64,000 nt of DNA from NCBI GenBank assembly GCA_035551615.1, contig DASZNC010000163.1, positions 6,020-70,019 on the forward strand. Reading direction: 5' to 3'. Below the pieces are notes generated by a model, which was not told where the DNA came from, ran no database searches, and worked only from the letters and a program-made list of their open reading frames with translations. Positions 50,088-58,872 of this stretch are shown piece after piece; position 1 is the stretch's first letter, and each line of letters starts with the position of its first letter. Position numbers and translations under genes: made by a program. Origin of the DNA: JAKCDU01 sp035551615 (lineage in GTDB: Bacteria; Actinomycetota; Acidimicrobiia; Acidimicrobiales; Palsa-688).

Positions 50088-51772
50088 TCCTGCAGGCTAC
50101 CGGGCGTCCGGCGGGCGGTGACCAACGCGATCAGGGAGGACAGCAGGACCAGCGAGGCGGACAGCGTCAGCACCATAGTGAGACCGGATGTGAAGGAGCT
50201 CTCGGCCGCCCCGAGCACCTGGTCGATGATCTTGGCGATCGGGCCGGTTTTCGGCAGCGAGCTCTGGCCGGTGTTGACCTGGCCGGTAGTGACGGCGGCG
50301 ATCACCTGGTCGCGGATGGAGGCGGGCAGACCCTTGACCGACGAGAGCTTGTGCAGGAGGTTCGTGGTCAGCTGGGCGTTGATGATGGCGCCCAGCACGG
50401 TGACGCCCACGACCGCACCGAGCTCACGGCTGGTGTTGACGGCGGAGGCGGCCATCCCGGATCGATCGGCCGGAACGGCGGAGAGAACCGATGCCGTTGC
50501 TCCGACCATGACGACGCCGAGCCCGCCCCCGACGAGCGACAGGCTCCAGCCGAACAGTTCGATCCCGGATGAGACCGACAAGAAGGCATCGGTGAAGAAC
50601 AGTCCGGCCGCCGCCACCACCCCGCCGACCGCCATCGGGATACCTGGTCCGGCGCGAGCGACCCACCGGCCCGAGAGAAGTGACGCCACGATCATGCAGA
50701 CGGCCATAGGAGCGAAGTCCGCAGCCACGTCGACCGACGAGCGTTGGGCCAGTAACTCGACGAACAGGGGCAGGAAGAAGAACACCGCGAACACGGCGAA
50801 GAAGCCGGTGAAGGCGAACGTCATGCCGGCGGTGAAAGCGCCGTTGCCGAAGAAATGCAGATCGAGAGCCGGCTCGGCGGCCCGGAGTTCGTTGCCGACG
50901 AACAGTCCGGCGGCCAGCGCGGCCAGCCCGTAGAGGGCGATGATCCACCAGGTCCCGAACCCGTCGGTCTCGCCCAGGATGGTGGCGAACACCCCCGCCG
51001 TGACGGCCAGGGCGGCCAGCAGGAAGCCACCTTCGTCCAGGCGGAACCGGCTCGGGGTACGGCTCTCGGGCAGGATCCGGGCCACGCCGATCAGGGCGAT
51101 TAGCCCGACCGCCACATTGAAGATGAACACCAAGCGCCAGCCCCACAAGCCCACCAGCAGGCCGCCGATGACCGGCCCGGCGGCCAGCGCCAGGCCGGAT
51201 ATGGCCGACCAGATACCGAGGGCGCGGGCCCGCTCGGCGCCACCGGGGTACAGCTGGCGGATCATGGAGAGCGTGCCCGGCTCAGAGGCAGCCGCACCCA
51301 CGCCCATGATCACCCGGGCGCCGATGAGCATCCCGCTCGATACGGCGACGGAACCGAGGACCGATCCGGCGGTGAACACGGCCAGTCCGGCCAACATCGT
51401 CGCCCGCCGCCCGAGCCGGTCGCCGATGGTCCCGAAGGTCAACATCAGGCCGGCGAACGGCAGCGCGTAACCGCTGACGATCCACTGGAGGGCCTGGATG
51501 CCGGCGTGCAGCTGGAGCTGTATGTCGGACAGGGCGACGGCCACGATGGTGTTGTCGAGGAAGGTGACGAACAGCACCAGGCACAAGACGGCGAGGGGCC
51601 ACCCGCTCCCCGAGGTCCCGGCGACCGAAGCCCCGTCCCCCGAGGTTCCATCACCCCCGGTCCCGCGGTCAGAGGCCCCGCTGTCCGACACCCGGCTCCC
51701 GGACGATCCGTTCCCGGGCCGGCCCGGCCGGCCGGATCCGGACGGCGCCCAGGATGGCCGTGACTGGGTCAT
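50084..51772 (-). CDS. MFS drug-exporter-like transporter (DHA2 / EmrB-QacA family)
   Basis: 562 aa, about 14 membrane helices. After a Gly/Ser/Asp-rich hydrophilic N-terminus (residues 1-55) come VTFLDNTIVAVALSDIQ (motif D1), FGTIGDRLGRRATML (motif A) and GPVIGGLLVGLWGWRLVF (motif C), typical of 14-TM proton-coupled exporters. Substrate unknown. Coupled to the Suc/Fer gene. Confidence 0.9.
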   Translation of the reverse strand: MTQSRPSWAPSGSGRPGRPGNGSSGSRVSDSGASDRGTGGDGTSGDGASVAGTSGSGWPLAVLCLVLFVTFLDNTIVAVALSDIQLQLHAGIQALQWIVSGYALPFAGLMLTFGTIGDRLGRRATMLAGLAVFTAGSVLGSVAVSSGMLIGARVIMGVGAAASEPGTLSMIRQLYPGGAERARALGIWSAISGLALAAGPVIGGLLVGLWGWRLVFIFNVAVGLIALIGVARILPESRTPSRFRLDEGGFLLAALAVTAGVFATILGETDGFGTWWIIALYGLAALAAGLFVGNELRAAEPALDLHFFGNGAFTAGMTFAFTGFFAVFAVFFFLPLFVELLAQRSSVDVAADFAPMAVCMIVASLLSGRWVARAGPGIPMAVGGVVAAAGLFFTDAFLSVSSGIELFGWSLSLVGGGLGVVMVGATASVLSAVPADRSGMAASAVNTSRELGAVVGVTVLGAIINAQLTTNLLHKLSSVKGLPASIRDQVIAAVTTGQVNTGQSSLPKTGPIAKIIDQVLGAAESSFTSGLTMVLTLSASLVLLSSLIALVTARRTPGSLQE

Positions 51773-51781
51773 GAGGATTCG

Positions 51782-51787
51782 ACGCTA
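51782..51787 (-). promoter_or_regulatory. TAGCGT -10 box of the MFS/Suc-Fer operon
   Basis: On the minus strand TAGCGT ends 9 nt before the ATG at 51772; no Shine-Dalgarno. It lies just downstream of the sbcC stop. Confidence 0.35.
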
Positions 51788-51802
51788 TCGGCAGATTTGG
51801 GA

Positions 51803-54100
51803 TCAACCGACAACGTGGGCGGTGGCCCGGCGCCCCGGCTTCTTGACCACTTCGATGGCGTTCGGCATCTGTTCCTTGATCTCGCTGTCGTGGGTGACGA
51901 CCAGGACCTGCCGGAACCGGCCCCGGAGGCGCTCGAGGGCCATCAGCATGCGGGCCTTGCGGTCCTCGTCGAGGGGCCCGAACACCTCGTCCAGCACGAG
52001 CAGTCCGACCGACCCACCGGACTGGAAGTGGATGTGCTCGCTGATCGCCACCCGGAGGGCCAGGTTGGCCAGGTCGATCTCCGAGCCGGAGAACCGGTCG
52101 AGCCCGTAGAGGTGGCCGGCGTCGCCGATCTGGAGCTGGTAGGTCTCGCCGTCCACCTCGACCGTCTCGTACTCGTGATCGGTCAGCTCGGCGAACAGGT
52201 CGGCCGCCCGCTCGGCCAGGCGCGGCCCCACCGAGGCCACGACCGTGTTGCGGAACTCCGATAGCAGGTCGGCGGCCCGGGACCGGTGGCGGGCCTCTGC
52301 CTCCAGGTCGGCCAGCTGGGCATGCTGAGCGCGCCCGTCGGCCAGCCGTTCCGCGGCACTGACCGCCCGTTGCCGCTCGCCGGCGGCGTCGAGGGCGGCC
52401 TGCTGGGCCCGGGCGGCGGCTACCTCGGCGGCGCCCAGCGCCTCGTCGCGCGCTGCCCTGGCGGACTCCAGGGCATCAGGCCGGAAGTCCAGGGCCTTCA
52501 GCTTCTCGCGCAGCACCTCGACCCGCCCGGTGGTCTCCTGTAGGCGTTCCCGGGCGGTGGCCAGCGCCGACTCGAGCGTCGGCCGGGCCTCCAGGCGGGC
52601 CCGGATACCGGCCGCCTGGCCGGCCGCTTCCCGCTTCCATCGCAGATCTGTCCGGTATCGGTCGATCCTGGCGGCCACGACCGCCGAGGACGGCACTTCG
52701 GGGAACTCGGTCCGGACCGGTTGCCAGGCCTGGTCGAGGTCTTCAGTGACGTGCCGCCGACGGGCGTCCGCCTGTTCCCACTCGGCGCGACGGCTGCGCG
52801 CGGCCGCCTCCTCGGCCTGGGCCTGGCGGGCTGCGGCATCGGTCTTCTTGGACTCGGCCTGGGCTCGCTTCAGGCGGGAGGAGAGCTCGGCCACATGGGC
52901 GGCCGCCGCCTCGGCCTCGGCGGCCCGGTGCGCCTGGACCCGCTCGAACGAGTCGCCCAGCGCCTGGCCGCAGGTCGGGCAGTCACCCGAGGCGTCCAGG
53001 GATCGGCTCCGGTCGGCCGCCGCCTGGGTGCGCTCCTGGTCCGTGCGGGCGGCCGTGAGGAGGGCGGTCACGGTGGCCACCTCGGTGCGCCGCTTCTCGG
53101 CCGCCGCCATCGTCTCCTGGATGGCCACTTCGTCGATCGGGGCCGGAGGGTCCGGGACGACGATGGACTCCCAGGCGCGAGCGGCCGAGGCCAGGGTCGA
53201 CAACGCATCGAGCCTCTGCTCGAGTTCCTCGCCGCCGGCGGCCGCCGCGTCGAGCCCGGCCAGCTGGCCGGCGAGGCGGTCCAGCTCGGCCAGTTCGGCC
53301 AGGCGTGAGTCGACCAGCTCCGAGGTGGCGTCCAGCTCCTTGCGGACCGACCGGCCCTCGATGACCAGGGCGTCGTACTCCTGGCGGCGCAGGTCGATGG
53401 CCTGCCAGGCGACCGTGGCCGCATCGGCCTTCTGCCGGGCGGCGCCGGCCGCCGTCGCCTCGTCGGTGGCGGCGACGGCCACCGCTTCGGCCCGGGCTGC
53501 AGCGTCGGCGGCTTCGATGACCAGTGCGTCGAGATTCACCAGTAGCCCGCGCACCCGGGCGTGGTCGGACGTGAGCTGGCGGGCGTCCTTGCGGGCGGCA
53601 TCGCGGGCGTCGTCGAGGGGGGTGATACCGAGCAGTTGGAGGACAAGCTTCCGGCGTTCGGCCGGAGTCTGGTTGGAGAAGGCGGCCAGCTGCTTCTGCT
53701 CGGTGAACACCGACGCGCGGAAGGCGGCGTCGTCCATGCCCAGTACCGACTCGATGAACCGCTCGGCGTCGCGGGTGCCGGTCGACATCAGGTGGCCGTC
53801 GCAGTGGGCCTCCACCGTGACCTGGGAGTTGATGCCCTTGAGCGAGCGGCGGACGAGGTAGAGGTGACCCTCGTGCTCGAACTCGACCTCCGTGATCCCG
53901 TCGTGGCCCACCCCGGACGACCGGATCTGGTCCTTGGTCGTCCGCGCCTTGCCCCAGAGGGTCCACAGGATGGCTTCCAGGAGGGTCGACTTTCCGGCGC
54001 CGTTGGGCCCGTAGATACCGACCAGGCCGGGGGGTATCTCGAGGTCCAGCTCGTCCTCGTAGACCCGGAAGTTGCGCAGGTAGAGACGGGTGATCAGCAC
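51803..54100 (-). CDS. sbcC: SbcC/Rad50-type SMC-like ATPase
   Basis: 765 aa, partner of the SbcD/Mre11 nuclease in processing DNA ends, hairpins and protein-blocked breaks. Walker A GIYGPNGAGKSTLLEAIL is at residue about 30. Long coiled-coil arms are broken by the zinc hook DCPTCGQAL (CxxC) near residue 375. The C-terminal half ends with RFSGSEIDLANLALRVAI (ABC signature) and LLVLDEVFGPLDEDRKARML (Walker B and D-loop). It is shorter than E. coli SbcC (about 1050 aa) mainly through shorter coiled coils. The start overlaps the sbcD end by 7 bp. Confidence 0.93.
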   Translation of the reverse strand: MLITRLYLRNFRVYEDELDLEIPPGLVGIYGPNGAGKSTLLEAILWTLWGKARTTKDQIRSSGVGHDGITEVEFEHEGHLYLVRRSLKGINSQVTVEAHCDGHLMSTGTRDAERFIESVLGMDDAAFRASVFTEQKQLAAFSNQTPAERRKLVLQLLGITPLDDARDAARKDARQLTSDHARVRGLLVNLDALVIEAADAAARAEAVAVAATDEATAAGAARQKADAATVAWQAIDLRRQEYDALVIEGRSVRKELDATSELVDSRLAELAELDRLAGQLAGLDAAAAGGEELEQRLDALSTLASAARAWESIVVPDPPAPIDEVAIQETMAAAEKRRTEVATVTALLTAARTDQERTQAAADRSRSLDASGDCPTCGQALGDSFERVQAHRAAEAEAAAAHVAELSSRLKRAQAESKKTDAAARQAQAEEAAARSRRAEWEQADARRRHVTEDLDQAWQPVRTEFPEVPSSAVVAARIDRYRTDLRWKREAAGQAAGIRARLEARPTLESALATARERLQETTGRVEVLREKLKALDFRPDALESARAARDEALGAAEVAAARAQQAALDAAGERQRAVSAAERLADGRAQHAQLADLEAEARHRSRAADLLSEFRNTVVASVGPRLAERAADLFAELTDHEYETVEVDGETYQLQIGDAGHLYGLDRFSGSEIDLANLALRVAISEHIHFQSGGSVGLLVLDEVFGPLDEDRKARMLMALERLRGRFRQVLVVTHDSEIKEQMPNAIEVVKKPGRRATAHVVG

Positions 54101-55215
54101 GTGCCGTCCCCGGTGATGGCCTGGTCCAGGTACTCGTGCCCCAGCTGCCGCACCCGCTCGCGGTCGAGCCCGGTGAGATCCTGGTCACGGACATAGCTGT
54201 CCCACTGCGCGCCCAGCCCGCTGACCGTCGGCAGATCGGCGTGGATGGCGGCGGCGACGAAGGTCGGCTCCAGCTTCAGGTGCAGCGCGGCGGCGCCCGC
54301 ATCCCGCACGGCCAGATGGTCGATCAGCCGCCACACGTCGGGGTCCACGCTCTCGACGTAGAGCCGGGCGACCGCCCCTTCGGTCACAGATGCGGCCCGC
54401 TCCATGAGCCGGTCCTGCAGTTCGGTCGGCGACAGGCCCAGGCCGTACACCGATTCGAGTGTGATGAGCGGTCGGCGCCCGGCCAGCGGGACGTGACGGC
54501 ACTCGCCGGAATCGGTGTCGAGGACCACGATGCCCTTCGCCCGATCCGGGTCGTCGGCGAAGCTGAACGTGTCCGGCGCGCCCGCGTACCACATGCCCTC
54601 CGCCACCTTGGCGTACGTGTGGTAGTGGCCGAGGAGGACCAGATCCGACTGGAGGAGGCCGGCGTCCACCTCGATCTCGTTGATGTCGGCGTACCGGGGT
54701 TGGAGTTGCGTGATACGGGGGTGGGTGAGCAGCAGATTGGTCACGCCCGGCTGGCGTCCGGTGGCGGCCTGGGCCAGCGCGTCGAGGGCGGCGTCGACGG
54801 TCAGGGTCTGCGGTACCGCGTGGATGGCCAATCCGGGCAGGTCGAAGCGCTCGTAGGCCAGGCGGTGGGCGAAGTGCATCTCCGGGAAGGTGTCGGCCAG
54901 GGCGCTGTAAGGGCTGCCCTTGCCCGGGAGTCGGGGCGTGTCGTGGTTGCCGGTGATGAGGGCGACCCGGACACCGTGGTCACGGATGCGGGCCAGGGCG
55001 CTCTGGGCCAGGCGGTAGGACCGGTAGGTGGGGCGGGGATGGTCGAAGATGTCGCCCAGCCACACGATCAGGTCGGGCGCCTGAGCCAGGGCCAGGTCGA
55101 TGGCCCCCTCGAAGGAGCACTCGAAGTCGCACTCGCGCTGGTTCACCCCACCCTCGGTGGTGTAGGGGTAGTAGGACCGGCCCAGATGGGCGTCGCCGAT
55201 GGCGGCTATCCGCAT
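54094..55215 (-). CDS. sbcD: SbcD/Mre11-type exonuclease
   Basis: 373 aa calcineurin-like phosphoesterase. The metal-binding series is visible: AIGDAHLGRSYY (DxH), LIVWLGDIFDHPRPT (GDxFD), LITGNHDTPRLPGKG (GNHD), LLLTHPRI and VLLGHYHTYAKV (GHxH). It acts as 3'-5' exonuclease/endonuclease with SbcC. ATG at 55215 gives the family-like MRIAAIGDAHLG; a start 12 bp further up is possible. First gene of the sbcDC operon, divergent from the NERD gene. Confidence 0.93.
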   Translation of the reverse strand: MRIAAIGDAHLGRSYYPYTTEGGVNQRECDFECSFEGAIDLALAQAPDLIVWLGDIFDHPRPTYRSYRLAQSALARIRDHGVRVALITGNHDTPRLPGKGSPYSALADTFPEMHFAHRLAYERFDLPGLAIHAVPQTLTVDAALDALAQAATGRQPGVTNLLLTHPRITQLQPRYADINEIEVDAGLLQSDLVLLGHYHTYAKVAEGMWYAGAPDTFSFADDPDRAKGIVVLDTDSGECRHVPLAGRRPLITLESVYGLGLSPTELQDRLMERAASVTEGAVARLYVESVDPDVWRLIDHLAVRDAGAAALHLKLEPTFVAAAIHADLPTVSGLGAQWDSYVRDQDLTGLDRERVRQLGHEYLDQAITGDGTC

Positions 55216-55237
55216 GACATCCAGCAAACCAGAGACC

Positions 55238-55267
55238 TGTGACGAATCACAACGATGTGGTTATCCT
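55238..55267. promoter_or_regulatory. Divergent sbcD/NERD regulatory region with TGTGA-CGAA-TCACA
   Basis: A perfect 5-bp inverted repeat (55238-55242 and 55247-55251) sits in the 57-bp gap between sbcD and the NERD gene. TATCCT at 55262-55267 is a TANNNT box 5 nt before GTG 55273 on the plus strand. No LexA-type GAAC-N4-GTTC is present. The inverted repeat would cover the -35 region of the NERD gene. Confidence 0.4.
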
Positions 55268-55272
55268 GAGTT

Positions 55273-55980
55273 GTGGCCGGCGAGAGTGCGTCATCGAACT
55301 ATCGGGCCGTACGTGAGAGTAGGCGGAGGTGGCTGGCGGCGGCGGCGGCCCTTGCTTTGACCGCCGTCTCCTGCGTGGCGGCGTCCGGTCCGGCCTGGCT
55401 GTCGGTGAGCTCGGTGGCCGGGTCCGTGCTGTGCGGCTGGGCGTCGATCAGCGGCGACCGCCGCCACGCTGACCGCTGGCGCCGCGGGGCCGACGGCGAG
55501 CGGGCCACGGCCGTGGTGCTCGACGCTCTTCCGGCGAGGCGCTGGGCGGTCTGGCACGATCTTCGGGTGCCCGGGAGCCGGGCCAACATCGACCATGTGG
55601 TCGTTGGCAGAACGGGAGTCTGGGTGGTGGACACGAAGTCGACGAGGGCGGAGGTGCGGGCCGGTTGGCGATCGGTCCGGTTCGGCGACCGGCGCCTCGA
55701 TACGGGACCCACTGTGTGGGAGGCCGATGTCGTGCGGGCCCGTCTCGAGCGGGTCCTGGGCTGGCCGGTTCCAGTGCGGCCCGTCATCGCCGTGCACCAG
55801 GGTGGTCGCGCCGAAATCGGACTGCGTCGCCGGGGCATGCGGGTCGGCCCGGTCAGGGTGGTGCCGGCGACCGCGGTGGGCGACCGCTTGACGGCCGGGC
55901 GCCGCCGACTGTCGCGACGCCAGATCCCGGCGGTGATCGAGGCGATGGACGACTCCTTCATGCCGGCGGTGGCCCGGTGA
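55273..55980 (+). CDS. NERD (nuclease-related) domain membrane protein
   Basis: 235 aa. Two hydrophobic N-terminal segments (WLAAAAALALTAVSCVAA; AWLSVSSVAGSVLCGWAS) precede a NERD domain: GADGERATAVVLDALP, HDLRVPGSRANIDHVVVGR and GVWVVDTKS, with conserved Gly-Glu, Asp and Lys positions of the restriction-endonuclease-like fold. NERD proteins are suspected DNA-processing factors; this one would be membrane-attached. It is next to sbcDC and herA-nurA. GTGA overlap with the Nudix gene. Confidence 0.83.
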   Translation: MAGESASSNYRAVRESRRRWLAAAAALALTAVSCVAASGPAWLSVSSVAGSVLCGWASISGDRRHADRWRRGADGERATAVVLDALPARRWAVWHDLRVPGSRANIDHVVVGRTGVWVVDTKSTRAEVRAGWRSVRFGDRRLDTGPTVWEADVVRARLERVLGWPVPVRPVIAVHQGGRAEIGLRRRGMRVGPVRVVPATAVGDRLTAGRRRLSRRQIPAVIEAMDDSFMPAVAR

Positions 55981-56663
55981 GCGACCCGATCCCGGCGCCG
56001 ACGCCGGCCGCTACCGTCATCCCGTTACGGGAGAGCGAGGGTCACCTCGAGGTCCTGATGTTGAGACGCAACTCGCGGGGCCAGTTCGGCGGTATGTGGG
56101 TTTTCCCGGGTGGCCAGGTCGACCAGGCCGATCACCCGGCAGGGGTGCCCGACGAACTGGCGGCGGCGCGGGTGGCGGCCGTTCGGGAGGCCCGGGAGGA
56201 GGCCGGTATCGATATCGATCCGGACACCCTCGAGGTTCTGTCATTTTGGATGCCACCTCCGGAGTCACCGCGGCGGTTCGCCACCTGGTTCTTCGTGGCC
56301 TCCCTCGGGGCCATTCCGGATGTGGTCATCGACCACGGCGAGATCCGGGAGCACCGGTGGCTCACTCCGGCGGAAGCGATCCGGTTGCGCGACGCCGGGG
56401 AGTGGGAGCTGGCGCCGCCGACCTTCACGACCCTGTGGTGGCTCCGGTCGTTCGGCACGGCGGCCGACGCAGTGGCGGCAGCCGCCGCCCAGGACACGCC
56501 CCCGAAGTTCGAGACCCACATCGCCATGTCCGCCGACAACACCGTCATGGCCACGGTGTGGGCGGGCGACGCCGCCTACGAGAGCCGGGACCTGTCGGCC
56601 CCCGGCCCGAGGAGGCGACTGGTCATGGACCCGGCCGGGTGGCGGGTCGAGACGGACTCTTGA
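55977..56663 (+). CDS. Nudix hydrolase
   Basis: 228 aa. GGMWVFPGGQVDQAD begins the Nudix region and AAVREAREEAGIDIDPD holds the REx2EExGI catalytic part; the spacing between them is longer than in the minimal box, as in CoA- or NUDT19-like members. LEVLMLRRNSRGQFGG precedes it. It hydrolyses a nucleoside-diphosphate-X compound, perhaps an acyl-CoA. GTG overlaps the NERD stop, and its stop overlaps the TTG of the MarR gene: a three-gene operon. Confidence 0.87.
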   Translation: MSDPIPAPTPAATVIPLRESEGHLEVLMLRRNSRGQFGGMWVFPGGQVDQADHPAGVPDELAAARVAAVREAREEAGIDIDPDTLEVLSFWMPPPESPRRFATWFFVASLGAIPDVVIDHGEIREHRWLTPAEAIRLRDAGEWELAPPTFTTLWWLRSFGTAADAVAAAAAQDTPPKFETHIAMSADNTVMATVWAGDAAYESRDLSAPGPRRRLVMDPAGWRVETDS

Positions 56664-57193
56664 GCCCGGCCCGCCCGCTCGGGTTCGACCCCATCGCCGA
56701 GGCCCGCCGGCAGTGGGAGGCCCACGGATGGAGCGAGGCGGCGGAGGGAATGGCGGCGGTGACCTCGGTGATCCGGGCCCAGCAAATCTACCTGGCCCGG
56801 GTGGATGCCGCTCTGCGGCCGCTGGCGTTGACGTTCTCCCGTTACGAACTGTTGATGGTCCTGCTGTTCAGCCGGAAGGGGGCTCTCCCGCTCAACAAGT
56901 TGGGCTCCCGGCTCCAGGTGCACCCGACCAGCGTCACCAATGCGGTCGACCGCCTGGAGGAGCAGGGCCTGCTCCGGCGGGTGGCCCACCCGACCGACGG
57001 CCGGACCACGCTGGCCGAGATCACCCCGGCCGGGCGGAAGGCGGCCGAGCAGGCGACCGAGGTCCTGAATGCCGAGGTCTTCGAGCGGCCCGGGCTGGCG
57101 GCGGCGGAGACCAGTTCGCTGATCGGGACCCTGACCGTCCTGCGCCGGGGATCCGGGGACTTCCTCGACAGCCAGCCGGCCGAGGCCGGCTGA
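56660..57193 (+). CDS. MarR-family transcriptional regulator
   Basis: 177 aa. Winged helix-turn-helix: LTFSRYELLMVLLFSRKGAL, LGSRLQVHPTSVTNAVDRLE (recognition helix) and RRVAHPTDGRTTLAEITPAG (wing). TTG at 56660 overlaps the Nudix stop (TTGA), so it is translated with the Nudix and NERD proteins. It may control its own operon. Confidence 0.85.
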   Translation: MSPARPLGFDPIAEARRQWEAHGWSEAAEGMAAVTSVIRAQQIYLARVDAALRPLALTFSRYELLMVLLFSRKGALPLNKLGSRLQVHPTSVTNAVDRLEEQGLLRRVAHPTDGRTTLAEITPAGRKAAEQATEVLNAEVFERPGLAAAETSSLIGTLTVLRRGSGDFLDSQPAEAG

Positions 57194-57261
57194 TTCGGCC
57201 CGGGCGCCCGGTTCTGGTCACCCGCAGCCATCGGTCACCGCTCGAGCGAGAGGCCTCGCCG

Positions 57262-58872
57262 TCAGTCGACCAGAGCCGAGACATTGGCCGCCGCGCTGGG
57301 CCGGGCCGTCGGCGGCGGGGGCGTGCGGGCCACCAGGTCCCGGTACAGGTGTACATGGGCGGGCACGGCGAACGGGGCGGCCAGGTTGACGATCAGGGCT
57401 TCGCCCGGCATCAACGTCTGGATCTCCGCGCTCTGGGCGCTGATGTCCTGCTTGGCCGCGCCCCGCAGCATGTTGCGGTCCTTCTCGTCGGCCAGGCCCA
57501 GGATGAAGAAGGTGTTGAACTGCGACAGCAGTTCGTCGTCGAGCAGCTTGGGCTGCTGGGTGACGGCGCACAGGCCGACACCGAACTTGCGTCCTTCTCG
57601 GGCGACGCGGGGGAACACGTTGGATTCGCGGTCGCGGGAGGTGCCGAGCACCCGTTGCGCCTCCTCCAGGGCGATCGACACCACCGGCATGCGCGAGTGC
57701 CGATCCGGATCCTCGAGGTAGGCCTCCTGCCACGTCTCCAGGATGCGGCGGGCCAGGAACGAGCCGACCAGCACCTCTTCGGTCGAGCCCAGCCCGCTCA
57801 CGTCGACCAGGACCAGCTGGCCGGCCAGCAGATCCTCCAGGATCCGGCCGCCGGCGGACACGGACGGGTCGGAGGCCACGCAGCGCAGGTCCACGATGCG
57901 GCGGGCCCGCCGGTGCACGACCTGCAGCGTCGACAGCGCCACCCGGGCCGACAGCTCCACGTCGCGGAACCCGGCCAGGTCGTCGATGCGGGCGAACTCG
58001 GCCAGCCAGGCCAGGCCCTCGACCCGGCCGGTGGCCGACGCCGATCCGCTGTAGTGGCGCTCGAGTTCGTACAGGGCCTCCTCCTGGGGGCGGCTCCAGT
58101 CGTAGGCGGTACGCAGGTCGTCCACGGTCAGCTCGGCCAGGCTGATGAGCAGGGCGGTCGATCCCGGCAGCGACCGGTTGGCGTACACCCGCAGGCCGAC
58201 CGGCGCCCACGGGTGGCGGGCCAGGGCCGACCGGTACTCGCCGTGCGGGTCGATGACGAGCATCGAGTACCGGCCGTTCGCCTGCATCACCCCGCCGCAC
58301 AGCACCTGCATGAGGTTGGACTTGCCCATGCCGGTGGTGGCGAAGACCCCGACGTGGGAGGCCAGGCTGGTGCCGGGGATGCCGACCTCGAAGTCGACCA
58401 CCGTCTCGCCGCTGCGCAGCCAGCCGACCGGGAGGTCGCCCATCCGCTCGGCCAGGAAGGCGAAGTCCTCGGCCGTCGGCGCTACCACCGCCGAGAACTG
58501 GGTGGGGAGGCTCTTGGGCTTGCGGAAGACGGTCCGGGTGCTCGTGCCCGGTCCGGGCGCGGCCAGGTAGCCGAGGCAGCGGCATTCGGCCACCCGGTAG
58601 GTGCGGCGGTCCTGCTCGTGGACCGGATGGGCGCCCGGTTCGCCGCGGACATCGTCGGCCAGCAGGGTCCCGGCCACCCGTTCGGCCCAGCCCGGCTCGC
58701 GGTGCTCGGTGCCGTAGGTGACGTCGACCACCCGGAACAGGTACCGGCGGTCGGTGGCTTCGTCGACGGCCACCAGGAGCTCGCCGATGAACAGGTCCTC
58801 GTCCGGGGCGGCCCGGAACAGGCCTTCGAGCACGTTGCGGCCGTACAGGCGACCTCGGGACATGGGGTTCAT
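57262..58872 (-). CDS. herA: HerA-type DNA translocase/helicase ATPase
   Basis: 536 aa. N-terminal HAS-barrel-like region (about residues 1-150: LFIGELLVAVDEATDRRYLF), then a FtsK/HerA ATPase: Walker A FATTGMGKSNLMQVL near residue 195, LVIDPHGEYRSAL, Walker B with SIALEEAQRVLG, and a sensor region CAVTQQPKLLDDELLSQ. HerA forms a hexamer that unwinds or pumps DNA for NurA during 5'-end resection. ATG at 58872 overlaps the nurA stop (ATGA), giving coupled synthesis of the pair. A second ATG is 9 bp downstream. Confidence 0.9.
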   Translation of the reverse strand: MNPMSRGRLYGRNVLEGLFRAAPDEDLFIGELLVAVDEATDRRYLFRVVDVTYGTEHREPGWAERVAGTLLADDVRGEPGAHPVHEQDRRTYRVAECRCLGYLAAPGPGTSTRTVFRKPKSLPTQFSAVVAPTAEDFAFLAERMGDLPVGWLRSGETVVDFEVGIPGTSLASHVGVFATTGMGKSNLMQVLCGGVMQANGRYSMLVIDPHGEYRSALARHPWAPVGLRVYANRSLPGSTALLISLAELTVDDLRTAYDWSRPQEEALYELERHYSGSASATGRVEGLAWLAEFARIDDLAGFRDVELSARVALSTLQVVHRRARRIVDLRCVASDPSVSAGGRILEDLLAGQLVLVDVSGLGSTEEVLVGSFLARRILETWQEAYLEDPDRHSRMPVVSIALEEAQRVLGTSRDRESNVFPRVAREGRKFGVGLCAVTQQPKLLDDELLSQFNTFFILGLADEKDRNMLRGAAKQDISAQSAEIQTLMPGEALIVNLAAPFAVPAHVHLYRDLVARTPPPPTARPSAAANVSALVD

